Positions 37,708-47,748 are shown, numbered from the stretch's first letter. The stretch: DNA of 64,000 nt from Oscillatoriales cyanobacterium (GCA_011390955.1 JAABRM010000023.1:44233-108232), one strand, 5' to 3'. Made by a program: numbers and translations. Notes: generated by a model not told the origin, from the sequence alone.

Positions 37708-39411
37708 TTAGGCGCGTTGCCAAATTTTAATCGAGCCGGATGCCATACCAGTGGCCAAAAATTTACCATCGGGGCTGATGGCTAAGGACATGACCGCCCC
37801 GGAATCCGCAGGCAAAGAACCGAGTAACTCCAAGGTGTCTAGGTGCCAAATTTTGACGGTGCCATCAGCACTGGCACTGGCAAAGCTTTCGCCGTCAGGG
37901 GCGATCGCTAAGGCGGTGACTTCACCCACATGGACCTTTAGGGTATCTTGCAGGGAGGCGATCGCTTGGGAATGGCGATCGCTCAATAACTCCGCTTCAT
38001 TAAGTCGCCATAGTTGAATGCTGCCATCCCCATTGCCCGCGATCAGGGTTCGACCATTAGGGGTAATAATTAGGGACTCCACCACATCTAAACTGCTGGA
38101 AAGAATGGCAATTTGTGCATTTGTTGCCAAATTCCAGAGGAGAATACTGCCGTCACTAATGCCGGTGGCCAAAGTTTTGCCATTGGGATGAAGTGCCAGA
38201 GAATAGATCGCTGATGAATAATCAGTCAGGGTTTTAATTAATTGACCTTTGTTGACATCCCAAACTTTAATGGTTTCGTCAAAACTACAACTAATCAGGG
38301 TACGACTATCGGATGTAAATACAGCCGATCGCACCGACCCAGAATGACCAGTTAGGGTATCGATCAAATCGCCGCTGGGCAACTCCCAAAGTTTAATGGT
38401 TTTATCCCAACTGGTACTCGCCAGGGTTTTACCGTCAGGAGCGATCGCCACTGCAAATACGCCGCGATCGTGATAATCCAAACTCGCTTCTAGTTGGCCG
38501 GTAGCTAAATTCCACAGCTTAATTTTGCTATCAAGACTGCCGCTGACTAATTGAGTCGAAGATGGACTAATGGCGATCGATTTTACCCAGTCAGAATGAC
38601 CGGACAAAGACTGAATGTATTTCCAAGTTTGCGGGATGGGGATTGGTTCTGATGCTGACAATTTCGGCAGCACGGGAAAATTATTCTGTGGTTTGGATTT
38701 CGGGGCAGCCAGGTTTTTCCCAGGAGGTTCTTCCGGGGGCGGGGGCGGAATATTTGATTCGGGAGTTTGTTGTCCCTCATTTGTGGCAGTTTGGCTGGCT
38801 AATCCAGTGGACGCAGCCGCTGTATTCGGTGCAGAATTTACTGCCTCTGAAGTATCAGCAGTCATGGGACTGGGTGACTTAATCGTTCTTTCGGCGATCG
38901 CCTGTTCTAATCGCTCCACTCGGCCTACCAAACCGTTAGTATTTAAATAATTAATCACATTATTAATTGATTCCAGCAAAGTGGCATATTGCTCTTTTAA
39001 TTCTTCGATTTGTTTCTGAATTTGCGGATCGTTTTGCCATTGATTAATCGAATTTGTCTCCTGGGCTGTTGCGTTTTGTCGGCGAGCTTGTTCTAGCAAC
39101 TGTTGCCCCAAAGAAGAAGGCATTCCCTTGCCCGTCACGGAAGGCGATCGCTGGTCTAGGGACTCCGTAGGGGCATTGCCCCCGTGCTTGCCCTCATTCA
39201 CTTGTCGCTGGAGTCGATTAATACTGATGCTATTGCGTCGGACTCCCACCTCAAATCGAGAGCGATTAATCGTATTAAAAATCAGGGAAAAACATAAAGG
39301 AACCGTAGCATAAATTGCATTGCCAGCAAAAATTGCTATAATTGAGCCGATGACAGACCCAATTAAAGAGACATATTCTGCACTTTCGAGCCAATTACGA
39401 TTATTTAACAT
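37708..39411 (-). CDS. Membrane-anchored WD40 beta-propeller protein
   Basis: In this 567-residue protein, one or two hydrophobic helices near the N-terminus (about residues 15-45) anchor a linker that is Gln/Pro-rich with a short coiled coil (about 130-170). The C-terminal 300 residues hold seven WD40 repeats (from SLSGHSDWVKSIAISPSSTQ to SIKIWQRA), enough for one closed propeller. WD40 propellers are interaction platforms; the partner is unknown. It ends with a clean stop, with its start preceded by a short intergenic region shared with mgtE downstream order on the same strand. Confidence 0.92.
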   Translation of the reverse strand: MLNNRNWLESAEYVSLIGSVIGSIIAIFAGNAIYATVPLCFSLIFNTINRSRFEVGVRRNSISINRLQRQVNEGKHGGNAPTESLDQRSPSVTGKGMPSSLGQQLLEQARRQNATAQETNSINQWQNDPQIQKQIEELKEQYATLLESINNVINYLNTNGLVGRVERLEQAIAERTIKSPSPMTADTSEAVNSAPNTAAASTGLASQTATNEGQQTPESNIPPPPPEEPPGKNLAAPKSKPQNNFPVLPKLSASEPIPIPQTWKYIQSLSGHSDWVKSIAISPSSTQLVSGSLDSKIKLWNLATGQLEASLDYHDRGVFAVAIAPDGKTLASTSWDKTIKLWELPSGDLIDTLTGHSGSVRSAVFTSDSRTLISCSFDETIKVWDVNKGQLIKTLTDYSSAIYSLALHPNGKTLATGISDGSILLWNLATNAQIAILSSSLDVVESLIITPNGRTLIAGNGDGSIQLWRLNEAELLSDRHSQAIASLQDTLKVHVGEVTALAIAPDGESFASASADGTVKIWHLDTLELLGSLPADSGAVMSLAISPDGKFLATGMASGSIKIWQRA

Positions 39412-39469
39412 TGAGTATCTCCAAATAAATTCTCACTGACATTCCGGTTTTTGTCCGAGGAGTGAGATT

Positions 39470-40891
39470 TTATAACCCTAAAATTAGTCGGGCCAAATTA
39501 AAGTAAATTAAAACGCCTAATACATCAACCGCTGTGGTAATAAAAGGAGCCGACATTAAGGCAGGATCCAACCCCACAGACCGAAATAAAAACGGTAAGG
39601 CGGAACCAGACACGGAGGCTAAAATAGAAATGGCGATTAAGCTAGTCCCCACGGCGATCGCCACCGGCAAATTATTTTGCAAGAAATAAGCCCAAACCGT
39701 GGTGATGCTGCCTAAAATTAAGCCCAACAAAGTACCAGCTAAAGCTTCTCGGCCAATCACCTGAAGCGGCCCCATCATTCTAATCGTATCGGTATTTAAA
39801 CCCCGAATCACCACCGTAGAAGATTGAGCGCCTACATTGCCACCGGTCCCGGTCAGCAAAGGGATAAAAGCTGCCAACACCACCACTTCTTGCAGGAGTT
39901 CTCTTTGGGAATTAATAATTGTCCCAGTCACAGTATTGGTGATCAGCAATACAAATAACCAGACCACCCGACGACGGGCTACGGTGAGTAAATTGGTTTG
40001 AAAATAATTATCGCCCTGGGATTGCACCCCACCTAACGCATAAATATCTTCCGTGGTTTCCTGTTCCAGGATATCGATCACGTCGTCCACGGTGATCACT
40101 CCCACCAGACGTTGCTCGCTATCCACCACGGGCACTGCTAAAAAGTCATAACGCTGAATTATCCGGGCTACTTCTTCTTGATCGGTGCCAGTGTGAACAA
40201 AGACCATATCACGAGCCATGATTTCGCTGATATATTCTCCGGGGTCAGAGATCACCAAATCTCTGAGAGACACAATGCCGGTTAACCGACGGGCATTATC
40301 GGTGACATATAAATAATAAATAATCTCGGCCACGGGTGCGAATTTGCGAATGCGCTCCAAGGCTTGACCAACGGTAAGCTGTTCTTTGATGGACAGATAC
40401 TCTGGAGTCATAATCCGCCCTGCTCTCCCCGCTTCATAACCTAATAGCAGGGCAGTGACTTGCCATTCCGCTGGGGAAAGTTGGGCCCGGAGGCGCCGAA
40501 CCACTTTCGCCGGTAACTCATCAAATAGACGAGCGCGGTCATCCGGGGACATATTTTCTACAATGTCGAGAACTTCCTGCCGTCTAAAATCTTCCAGGAG
40601 ATTTTGTTGCACGCTGGATTCAAGATGTTCATAGACTTCGGTGGCTTCATTTTTGGATAGCAAGCGGAAGGCGATCGCCTGCATTGCTTCGGGTAATCCT
40701 TCGATCGCTTCCGCCACATCAGCGGGCTGTACTGGCACGAGAATCGCTTTAGCGCCTTTGAGGTCATTGACATCTAAAAGCGCCTTTAGCTGCGATCGCA
40801 CTAAATCCCGTATTTCTCTCCGCGAAATGGTGGTCGGAAGGGGAGAGATGAAATTGTTATGATCGGTCAAAGCTGGCCTCCCTGGTTCCAT
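39470..40891 (-). CDS. mgtE: Magnesium transporter MgtE
   Basis: The 473-residue protein has the MgtE layout: an N-terminal helical domain (about 30-150), tandem CBS domains (about 155-285, GRIMTPEYLSIKE and VPVVDSEQRLVGVITVDDV), a connecting helix, and five membrane helices (about 310-470). The pore signature is PLLTGTGGNVGAQSST. MgtE channels take up Mg2+, closing when cytosolic Mg2+ binds the CBS and N domains. Upstream lie a tandem 37-bp duplication and an inverted copy. Confidence 0.96.
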   Translation of the reverse strand: MEPGRPALTDHNNFISPLPTTISRREIRDLVRSQLKALLDVNDLKGAKAILVPVQPADVAEAIEGLPEAMQAIAFRLLSKNEATEVYEHLESSVQQNLLEDFRRQEVLDIVENMSPDDRARLFDELPAKVVRRLRAQLSPAEWQVTALLLGYEAGRAGRIMTPEYLSIKEQLTVGQALERIRKFAPVAEIIYYLYVTDNARRLTGIVSLRDLVISDPGEYISEIMARDMVFVHTGTDQEEVARIIQRYDFLAVPVVDSEQRLVGVITVDDVIDILEQETTEDIYALGGVQSQGDNYFQTNLLTVARRRVVWLFVLLITNTVTGTIINSQRELLQEVVVLAAFIPLLTGTGGNVGAQSSTVVIRGLNTDTIRMMGPLQVIGREALAGTLLGLILGSITTVWAYFLQNNLPVAIAVGTSLIAISILASVSGSALPFLFRSVGLDPALMSAPFITTAVDVLGVLIYFNLARLILGL

Positions 40892-41023
40892 TCCGATTAA
40901 GTGGGCTGGTTAGTTTTATCTAGCAGATAATGTGTTTAGAATAGCAATGATGAGATATTTCTAAAATCCCTTGTCTGGGATTTTTATTGGGCAAGGGAGG
41001 AGTGATGGGTGAAAATTTTACCC

Positions 41024-41130
41024 GGTAATTTTAACCCCACTTCAGACAGATAATCCAGAGGGTAATTTTAACCCCACTTCAGACAGATAATCCAGAGGGT
41101 AATCTATCCTTGGATTTTCGGTCTGAAGTG
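41024..41130. repeat. 37-bp tandem duplication with inverted partner
   Basis: A 37-bp unit starting GGTAATTTTAACCCCACTTC is present twice (41024-41060 and 41061-41097) without change. GTCTGAAGTG at 41121-41130 is the complement of CACTTCAGAC in each unit, so either copy can form a stem-loop with it. It lies in the region between mgtE and the ChW-repeat gene. Confidence 0.85.
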
Positions 41131-41196
41131 GTGCAATTATCACCAGCAAAAAACCTTGAATTACCTCAGATATTCCCAAAAAAATTAGGTGTTTTT

Positions 41197-42561
41197 CTAG
41201 GGTTTTTTCTGAAGCCAAACTTTGATGCCTTCAATTCTTAATCCTTGACCCCTTGTGCCACAGTAATCACCATTGAAACAGACGGAAGTATCACCAATAT
41301 TTTGAATATGGGCGACATAATAGACATTATATTGATGGACTTTTTCTCCAGTTAGTCGGATGGCAAAACCTTCAATGCGTTTTCCAGCCCCACGAATACC
41401 TAAAAATTCCCCTTCTGGGGTCCAAGGAGTATCCCCCATCCCTTCCAGGTGGCCCATGTATTCCAAACTTAAACCAGGAATGGGCGGTTCAATATTAATG
41501 GCAAACCCTTCGATCCGCAGTGCTTTGCCCCGGGTTCCGGCAAATTCATCGTGACCAAATAAGCGATCGCCCAACCGTTCTATGTGAACCAGGACTTTTA
41601 ATCCTTGAGACTCGCCGACAGTGGGTTGGCTAGGGCTAGGGTTCTTTTGCCCGGATAAAGGCATCGATCCAAAGACCAAAGGTTCTGCCGCTTTTGCCGG
41701 TTGGCTTGTCCCCGGTTGCTTTGGCGGTTCTTCATAACTGGGCAAAATAATCACATCCGGGGAATTTATCTGTGTTGTGGGTGGTTTTAACACGGACTCT
41801 TCCGGCTGAGGCGCATTTCCCACGGTTCCCGCTTCGGAAATAATCAGCACTTCGGGAAAGTTTTGCTTTGATGGTGCCGGGGGTGCAGGAGTGGCAGTGG
41901 TTGACTGATTCGCCACTGTTGACACCGAGGGAATGGTCATGTCTATAGTTAATTTTCCTCGTGCGGCGGCCACGGTGAGGGATTTGCTGAATGCACGAGT
42001 CACGATTTCCACTAAAATTCCCCAGCGATCGTCGCTTAAACCTGACGGGGGGTTAATTAAAGTGAGTAACCCAGCAAAAGGATGATCTCCTGAGTTCAAA
42101 GTTTGTACGGGTTGCGGTAAAGCATTGGCGGGAGATTGGGCAATTAACCGCCGCAGTTCTCTGGCTTTGGCTTTGGCGTCTTCCAAGGGGGGAAACTTAG
42201 GATCGTCACTATGAGCGATCGCTAATACTTGGTCAAGAATTTGTAACGCCGTTTCCCGCTCGCCCACCGATGGCGCCCCTGAAGCCTCCAACGCTTCTAA
42301 GATATTCTCAATATCTTTCAGAGAGGTGATTTGGGGTGGCATCGGTGGTTTCGGCAAAGATTTAGCCAATTCCCTGGCTCGATCTCGCAAAGCCGCAAAC
42401 TCTTGGCGATAGGTACTTAATTGTTCTAACAGTAGTTCTGCCGGAGGGACTCCAGCATCTTTAAGTTCAATGGCCGCTTGAGCCATTCTTGCCCCTAATC
42501 CGGGCTTTCGTTCGGTTAGCTGTGTCAGTTTTTCGCGCAAGGCTTTATATTGCTGGTTCAT
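41197..42561 (-). CDS. Protein with three C-terminal ChW-like repeats
   Basis: In this 454-residue protein, residues 1-190 are mostly helical and charged, and residues 200-320 form a Pro/Ser/Thr-rich linker. Residues about 325-454 hold three repeats of about 40 residues: VHIERLGDR..AGTRGKALRIEGFAI, GHLEGMGDT..GIRGAGKRIEGFAIRL, and AHIQNIGDT..GTRGQGLRIEGIKVWL. This matches the clostridial hydrophobic W (ChW) repeat, although the usual tryptophan after IG is absent. ChW proteins are mainly known as secreted surface proteins. No signal peptide is visible here, so location is uncertain. Confidence 0.75.
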   Translation of the reverse strand: MNQQYKALREKLTQLTERKPGLGARMAQAAIELKDAGVPPAELLLEQLSTYRQEFAALRDRARELAKSLPKPPMPPQITSLKDIENILEALEASGAPSVGERETALQILDQVLAIAHSDDPKFPPLEDAKAKARELRRLIAQSPANALPQPVQTLNSGDHPFAGLLTLINPPSGLSDDRWGILVEIVTRAFSKSLTVAAARGKLTIDMTIPSVSTVANQSTTATPAPPAPSKQNFPEVLIISEAGTVGNAPQPEESVLKPPTTQINSPDVIILPSYEEPPKQPGTSQPAKAAEPLVFGSMPLSGQKNPSPSQPTVGESQGLKVLVHIERLGDRLFGHDEFAGTRGKALRIEGFAINIEPPIPGLSLEYMGHLEGMGDTPWTPEGEFLGIRGAGKRIEGFAIRLTGEKVHQYNVYYVAHIQNIGDTSVCFNGDYCGTRGQGLRIEGIKVWLQKKP

Positions 42562-42775
42562 TAATCATTTCTCGCAGACGTTCCCATCTTTAATTCTGCC
42601 TTGCTCGGTGCCGTAACCCGAAACAATTAATTAAAAATCTTCAGAATTCGCCAATTTTTGAGAAACTAAGTCAGAACAATCCTGCCTGACAGCTTCTCTG
42701 CTTAGTGCTATGGTTCAAAGGCAGGGGAAGAACCCCCTGGAGGATTGTACAAATCATCATTGGTGAGGTGTGATT

Positions 42776-43216
42776 ATGGATCCTGAAATGAAGCCAACAT
42801 CAGAAATGGCTGATGTGGAAACGATGGATATGGATGTGAATACGGACGATTCCGGTTCACTGAGTACCGTTGCCTCTAAAGAAGAATCGGGGCAACAATG
42901 GGACAATATCAAGGATACGGTGGTCGATATCTTATCTGAACTGCCGGATTATGTGGGTGGTTTTTTCAACCAATACCAGAAACCCATTGTCACTGTAACT
43001 CTTTTGATCGCCGTTTTAGTCACCATTAAAGTGACCTTTGCGGTGGTGGATGCGGTGAACGAGATTCCTCTACTGGCGCCAATTTTTGAGTTAGTTGGGA
43101 TGGGCTACTCGATCTGGTTTGTTTACCGTTATATGCTGCGGGCTTCTACTCGTCAGGAGTTGTGGCAAGAAATTAATGGGATTAAAAGCCAGTATCTCGG
43201 AGCAAAAGACGAGTAG
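42776..43216 (+). CDS. curT: CurT/CURT1 family thylakoid protein (CAAD domain)
   Basis: The 146-residue protein has an acidic N-terminus (about 1-50), an amphipathic segment, two membrane helices (about 72-92 and 100-122), and a C-terminal amphipathic helix. This is the CAAD/CURT1 layout. In cyanobacteria CurT shapes thylakoid membranes and supports photosystem II assembly. The ATG at 42776 with GAGG seven bases upstream is preferred over the GTG at 42770. Confidence 0.85.
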   Translation: MDPEMKPTSEMADVETMDMDVNTDDSGSLSTVASKEESGQQWDNIKDTVVDILSELPDYVGGFFNQYQKPIVTVTLLIAVLVTIKVTFAVVDAVNEIPLLAPIFELVGMGYSIWFVYRYMLRASTRQELWQEINGIKSQYLGAKDE

Positions 43217-43257
43217 TCTTTGCCGAACTTGACTTAATTTCTGCCCCCAAATCAGTA

Positions 43258-43283
43258 AAGGGCGGATGTTTAGATCCGCCCTT
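43258..43283. terminator. Bidirectional terminator between curT and aroA
   Basis: AAGGGCGGAT (43258-43267) pairs perfectly with ATCCGCCCTT (43274-43283) around a 6-nt loop, between the convergent curT and aroA genes. Confidence 0.75.
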
Positions 43284-43319
43284 GTTGAATTGAAAGAAAA
43301 CGGCGATCGCCCTTGTTGG

Positions 43320-44648
43320 TTATCCGCCGATCGCCGCTTGTAAGGTGCTGGTAAATTCCGGGTAAGAAATGGCAGCGGCTTCGGCCCGATGAATGGTGGT
43401 GGTGCCTTTGGCGCATAAAGCCGCGATCGCCAAACTCATGGCCACCCGATGATCGTCGTGACTATCCACTTCTGTGCCAGTTAACGGGGTGCCGCCGGTA
43501 ATTTCTAAGCCATCGGGCAATTCGGTGACGCGGGCACCCAGGCGGTTTAACTGGGTGGCCATCACTTGCAGGCGATCGCTTTCTTTGACCCGTAACTCCG
43601 CAGCATCGCGAATCACCGTTGTCCCCCGCGCAAAAATAGCGGCTACGGCCAAAATCGGAATTTCATCAATTAAACGGGGAATAATATCACCGGCGATCGT
43701 ACAAGCTTTTAGCTGACTGTGGCGCACTCGTAAATCCGCCACCGGCTCGCCAGCCACCACTCGCTGATTAATTAATTCAATGTCTGCATCCATCATCGCC
43801 AAGGCTTCCAGGATGCCGGTGCGCGTGGGATTCACGCCTACATTTTCCACGATTAATTCTGACCCAGGCGCGATCGCCGCCCCCACCAGCCAAAATGCTG
43901 CCGAACTGATATCCCCAGGAACGACCACCGGCTGACCCTGTAATTTTGCTTGACCTGTCACCGTGACACTATGGGTTTCCGGATCCACCTGAATCTCAGC
44001 CCCAAACGCTTTGAGCATTCGTTCACTGTGATCCCGAGACAGGGCTGGTTCTGTCACCGTAGTTTGACCTTCGGCCATTAACCCAGCTAATAAAATACAA
44101 GATTTGACTTGGGCTGAGGCAATGGGCGAGTGATAATGAATCCCTTGGAGTCGCTGACCTTGGATTGCCAGAGGGGCCAAAGCATTACCCTGCCGTCCCC
44201 AAATTTGCGCCCCCATTTGTTGCAACGGCTTAACCACACGAGACATGGGGCGCGATCGCAACGAATGATCCCCGGTCATGGTAAAAAACTTATCAGGATG
44301 ACTGGCAAGAATCCCCAACATTAAACGCATGGTTGTGCCAGAGTTGCCACAGTCTAAAATATCCGTGGGTTCTTGCAAATTCCCTAAACCTACCCCTCGT
44401 ACCCGCACCAGTTGGGTATTGAGTTCAGAGATTTCCGCCCCGAGGCGGCGAAAACATTGGGCCGTACTGCGGGGATCTTCTCCCAGGAGAAGTCCTTCAA
44501 TGGTGGTTTCTCCGGTCGCGATCGCTCCTAACATCAAAGCGCGATGAGAGATCGATTTATCTCCCGGCACTCTGATATTTCCGTGCAAGCAGCGATCGGC
44601 ACTCGGTCGAATACTCAAATCTTTTTGATTGGCTGTGATGTCCGTCAT
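43320..44648 (-). CDS. aroA: 3-phosphoshikimate 1-carboxyvinyltransferase (EPSP synthase)
   Basis: The 442-residue protein catalyses the sixth step of the shikimate pathway, joining PEP and shikimate 3-phosphate. Motifs are [16 protein letters not shown] at the start, [17 protein letters not shown], and [16 protein letters not shown] near the end. The ATG at 44648 gives the family's usual length; an upstream in-frame start at 44744 would add 32 residues with no conserved character. A strong hairpin beyond the stop separates it from curT. Confidence 0.96.
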   Translation of the reverse strand: MTDITANQKDLSIRPSADRCLHGNIRVPGDKSISHRALMLGAIATGETTIEGLLLGEDPRSTAQCFRRLGAEISELNTQLVRVRGVGLGNLQEPTDILDCGNSGTTMRLMLGILASHPDKFFTMTGDHSLRSRPMSRVVKPLQQMGAQIWGRQGNALAPLAIQGQRLQGIHYHSPIASAQVKSCILLAGLMAEGQTTVTEPALSRDHSERMLKAFGAEIQVDPETHSVTVTGQAKLQGQPVVVPGDISSAAFWLVGAAIAPGSELIVENVGVNPTRTGILEALAMMDADIELINQRVVAGEPVADLRVRHSQLKACTIAGDIIPRLIDEIPILAVAAIFARGTTVIRDAAELRVKESDRLQVMATQLNRLGARVTELPDGLEITGGTPLTGTEVDSHDDHRVAMSLAIAALCAKGTTTIHRAEAAAISYPEFTSTLQAAIGG

Positions 44649-44901
44649 AACGATAAAAAGCGGGATTGGGCTAAACTGATAAATAAGAGCCCTAGACATC
44701 GTACCACTGCCGTTCAATATTTTTTTTGACCCGGATCGCGTCAATCATCAATTGTTTATAAATTATAGTGATTTCCACAAATCACTGAGGGAAATAAAAA
44801 CTAAAATCAGAACTAATTATGTCCAAGCATAAATTAATCCTAAACGGCTGTTAACAACTTGATATTAAAAATTCCCTCATCTCTGTGACCCACACTCAAG
44901 C

Positions 44902-45402
44902 GTGAATTCTATGCTCACTCATCGTCGCAAACCTGTATCTCTCTCGCTGATTTCTACCGATCTGCCCGTTTGGTCTGCGGTAGACACTGCCGCCACTCTG
45001 TATCAAAAAGATCAAGACCGCTTTCATCTGCTCTTGACAGAACCGGCAATTTATGATAAAATACTCTGCCTAACTTCTCCCGATGTGGCCGCCCTACCCG
45101 CTCCACCGAAATCTCGTCTCCTGTGGTTAGAATTTTCCCCTTATCGAGCCACCATGACCATGCAAGGCAACGGAGAATATAGTTATCGTCATCTTTGGGA
45201 ACGGGGAATGTACGGGATTAGTCGCTACTGGATCCAAAATAAAACCGATGGGGTGACAGATCAGATGCGCTTGCGGAACTATACTCGCAGTCTGACCCTC
45301 ACCGGACGACCCATCCCCGACTATCTCCGTTTAGAATATGAACTCTGGTCAGGCAAAGTCCAGTTAGGTCGCTATGTCCTCAACCTGGAAATTCACCATT
45401 AA
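44902..45402 (+). CDS. Conserved hypothetical protein (166 aa)
   Basis: A soluble 166-residue protein with a GTG start at 44902; an ATG lies three codons later. The C-terminal half is distinctive (NYTRSLTLTGRPIPDYLRLE then LGRYVLNLEIHH) and looks strand-rich. There is no signal peptide, membrane segment or known motif. I do not recognise the family, although it looks like a conserved cyanobacterial protein. A palindrome follows at 45459. Confidence 0.65.
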   Translation: MNSMLTHRRKPVSLSLISTDLPVWSAVDTAATLYQKDQDRFHLLLTEPAIYDKILCLTSPDVAALPAPPKSRLLWLEFSPYRATMTMQGNGEYSYRHLWERGMYGISRYWIQNKTDGVTDQMRLRNYTRSLTLTGRPIPDYLRLEYELWSGKVQLGRYVLNLEIHH

Positions 45403-45458
45403 TCGCAGCTAATAAGTAGATGTGCGTAAATAAATAAGGGCACAGACCCTATTAGAAT

Positions 45459-45486
45459 GTAGGGGTGATTCGCGAATCACCCCTAC
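45459..45486. repeat. Perfect 28-bp palindrome
   Basis: GTAGGGGTGATTCG and CGAATCACCCCTAC are perfect complements with no loop. It lies between the 166-aa gene and the 3' end of the group II intron and may act as a terminator for the former. A related GCGGGCGAACCCCCGTTCGCC palindrome sits near 25596. Confidence 0.75.
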
Positions 45487-45535
45487 GATATTTATTGGTT
45501 AAATTTCCCAAAATATTATCACTTAAATAGGATTG

Positions 45536-46503
45536 GTTAGGGTCGATGAGGGAATCGCTCCCCTCACCTCCCATTCAGAACGGAACGTGCCACTTTCACG
45601 GCATTCCGCTCCTGGCTGTGCTCGCTTTAACTTGCTCCTACTAAGGCGCCTTACGACATCCTGTTTGGCTTCGACTCATGCTTTTTCCCCTTATGCTAAA
45701 TGCCGCCTTGATGGTTAATTGGTCGTTCGATGTTTTGCATTCACCTTTCGCAGAGGCAATTATCTGCTCAACCTTTGGCTCACTGTACGCACATTGGCGT
45801 TTACATCCTATCCTTGCGGATGGCTTTGTCCATATAAGGGATACTTACAGGTCTACCTTCGCAGCCGTCCCCTGTCAGCATATACCAGGCATTACCCTGG
45901 TCTTTGGCTTCTGAGGACATCCCTTTCCCATATAGGCTTGCGCTTACACTTATCACTACTCATTGCTGAGAGCCATTATGGGGTTACTTCGTTCCATGGA
46001 CTTGGGATTATTAGTTTTAGGATGCTGTCCTCTCCCCCTGGGTACTTTTGGGATTTCGCTAATACGTGAACTATAAATTTCCGTATCTTTCGTAGGTTAG
46101 ATGTCAAGCTACCTACCTTTTCCCCGTGACCTTTTGGTCGTAGCGTGTCAACCAGGTTTCGCTGCTTAGTAATCGAGAGGGTTCAGTCGGACATTCGCCT
46201 CACGGCTGACCTTGACTAATTGGCTTGAAGGGATTCCCTTACTGGTTAAGAGTTACCTCCTTTTCAGCCCGCTTCACGTCTTTGATGGTGAGTCTCCGGG
46301 TGGGGCTGATGCCTAATTACCCCTGGCAATTGCTTGCCAGAAAATCCGGGTATTTGTCTTCCATTTAGGACAACAAATCCACAGTTATAATGGTTCGTGA
46401 CTACGAATCCAGGCGATAGCCTGTGTGTACGGCGTCTGCCGAAACCATTACCACGCGCACACTTCGGGTTTTTCCCTCTGCTTTTCGCGTGAACGAATCG
46501 CAC
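45536..46503 (-). mobile_element. Group II intron without ORF (about 968 nt)
   Basis: Read on the minus strand, the element starts with GTGCGATTCG (46503 downward), the conserved 5' end of group II introns. The 34-nt domain V is intact at 45578-45611: GAGCGGAA pairs with UUCCGUUC, a two-base CG bulge follows, UGCCGU pairs with GUGGCA, and a GAAA tetraloop closes the helix. The catalytic AGC triad is present. Domain VI follows (GGTGAGGG / CCCTCATCGACC with an unpaired A), and the 3' end is likely CTAAC near 45536. No reverse-transcriptase frame exists, so it would need a maturase in trans. It sits 8 nt after the acetyltransferase stop codon. Confidence 0.93.
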
Positions 46504-46511
46504 TTATAGCT

Positions 46512-47153
46512 TTACTGTAACTGCTTTAAGCTATCCAAATTATTACTACATAAAATTTCCAGGTTTTCGGTAATTTTGTCAATGTCCCAATCCCACCAGC
46601 ACAGCTTTTGTAAAATAGAAATCACCTCATCACTAAACCTTTTGCGAATGGGTTCGGCAGGATTTCCGCCCACAATGGTGTAAGGTTCTACGTTGCGAGT
46701 GACAACGGCGTGGGCTGCTATAACTGCACCATTTCCGATCCGCACTCCAGGCATAATTGTGGCCTTGTAACCGATCCAAACGTCATTTTCAATGACCGTA
46801 TTACCTTTGGAATCATCGGCACTGGGGGTGACTTTTTCCCAGCCTTCCCCAAAAATCCAAAAGGGATAGGTGGTGAAGTTTTCTAAGGAGTGGTTGCCGC
46901 CATTCATAATAAACGTAACATCGCTGGCGATCGCACAAAATTTACCAATGATGAGTCGATCCCCAATAAAGTCAAAATGATAGCGGACATTTTTTTCAAA
47001 GTTTTCGGGATTCTCAAAATCATCATAGTAGGTGTAATCACCGACGATGATATTAGGATTTTTAACTATGTTTTTGAGAAAGCACAATCTTCCGTAATGA
47101 TGCAGGGGGTAAGGATGATTGGGATTTGGGCCAAATTGCTTGTTTAGTTGCAT
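46512..47153 (-). CDS. Xenobiotic (Vat/CatB-type) O-acetyltransferase
   Basis: The 213-residue protein has left-handed beta-helix hexapeptide repeats (about 90-175, including [20 protein letters not shown] and [14 protein letters not shown]) and the family's [16 protein letters not shown] with the likely catalytic His. It matches the XAT group, whose members acetylate streptogramin A, chloramphenicol or sugars using acetyl-CoA. Drug resistance cannot be inferred without tests; many such genes modify cell-surface sugars. A group II intron begins 8 nt after the stop. Confidence 0.9.
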   Translation of the reverse strand: MQLNKQFGPNPNHPYPLHHYGRLCFLKNIVKNPNIIVGDYTYYDDFENPENFEKNVRYHFDFIGDRLIIGKFCAIASDVTFIMNGGNHSLENFTTYPFWIFGEGWEKVTPSADDSKGNTVIENDVWIGYKATIMPGVRIGNGAVIAAHAVVTRNVEPYTIVGGNPAEPIRKRFSDEVISILQKLCWWDWDIDKITENLEILCSNNLDSLKQLQ

Positions 47154-47435
47154 AATTCTCCATAAGTTATTGGTTTAAATTCTATATTTAAATCCTCGAA
47201 ATTAGACTAAGATCGCGCCTATTCGATGCAAATACAGAAAGTTAGCGACCCTTTGGGGGGCGGTATCTTCGGCGCGATCGGATCGGGAGTTTTTCAGAAA
47301 CCAGCGAAAATATTGGGTCAGATTGGTGGGATAATCTCTCCGCCACTTACAATAAAAGCAGATTGATATTTTGCTAAGGGGCAACCACCGCTTTCCGGTT
47401 GAGTCCCTACAACGAAAATTAACCGATATTAAACA

Positions 47436-47678
47436 ATGCTAACCCAATATATTCAATTCGCCATGCACCGAGCCACTTATGAACTGCTCGAAGATGGTAC
47501 ATTTTATGGGGAAATCCCAGGTTTCCCCGGCGTTTATGCTAATGCCGAAACCCTTGAATCATGTAGAGATTTATTACAGGAAGTATTAGAAGGCTGGATT
47601 GTCTTAGGCTTGCGATTACAGCACAATCTGCCGTCATTAGAAGGTATCGATCTAACTCCACCACCAGAGGTAGCTTAA
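47436..47678 (+). CDS. HicB-like antitoxin (UPF0150 family)
   Basis: The 80-residue protein has the HicB partial RNase-H fold pattern: YELLEDGTFYGEIPGFPGVY, then TLESCRDLLQEVLEGWIVLG, with a Pro-rich tail. HicB normally neutralises the HicA mRNA interferase encoded beside it. Here the following hicA frame is only 17 codons long, so this antitoxin has lost its toxin. Its stop overlaps that remnant's start (TAATG). Confidence 0.88.
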   Translation: MLTQYIQFAMHRATYELLEDGTFYGEIPGFPGVYANAETLESCRDLLQEVLEGWIVLGLRLQHNLPSLEGIDLTPPPEVA

Positions 47679-47731
47679 TGCCCCCATTTGGATCAATTCA
47701 ACGACAAGACTTAATTCGTAATTTCCAGTAA
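47678..47731 (+). pseudogene. hicA toxin remnant (17 codons)
   Basis: The frame reads MPPFGSIQRQDLIRNFQ and stops. This is the start of HicA-family toxins in cyanobacteria (MPPFGPI(K/R)RxDLIR...), which normally run about 70-80 residues with a catalytic His in a GSHxxY-type motif. That motif is gone. The overlap with the antitoxin stop is kept. Confidence 0.75.
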
Positions 47732-47748
47732 ATTATCAAAGATAACCC

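Noticed and set aside
45533..46503. Several open frames inside the group II intron on both strands, including a 79-codon frame starting at the intron edge
   Set aside because: None resembles a reverse transcriptase or maturase, and they follow structural RNA sequence.
47202..47384. 60-codon minus-strand frame with YFRWFLKNSRSDRAED, briefly considered a recombinase fragment
   Set aside because: No catalytic motif or homologous stretch could be named; there is no ribosome binding site.
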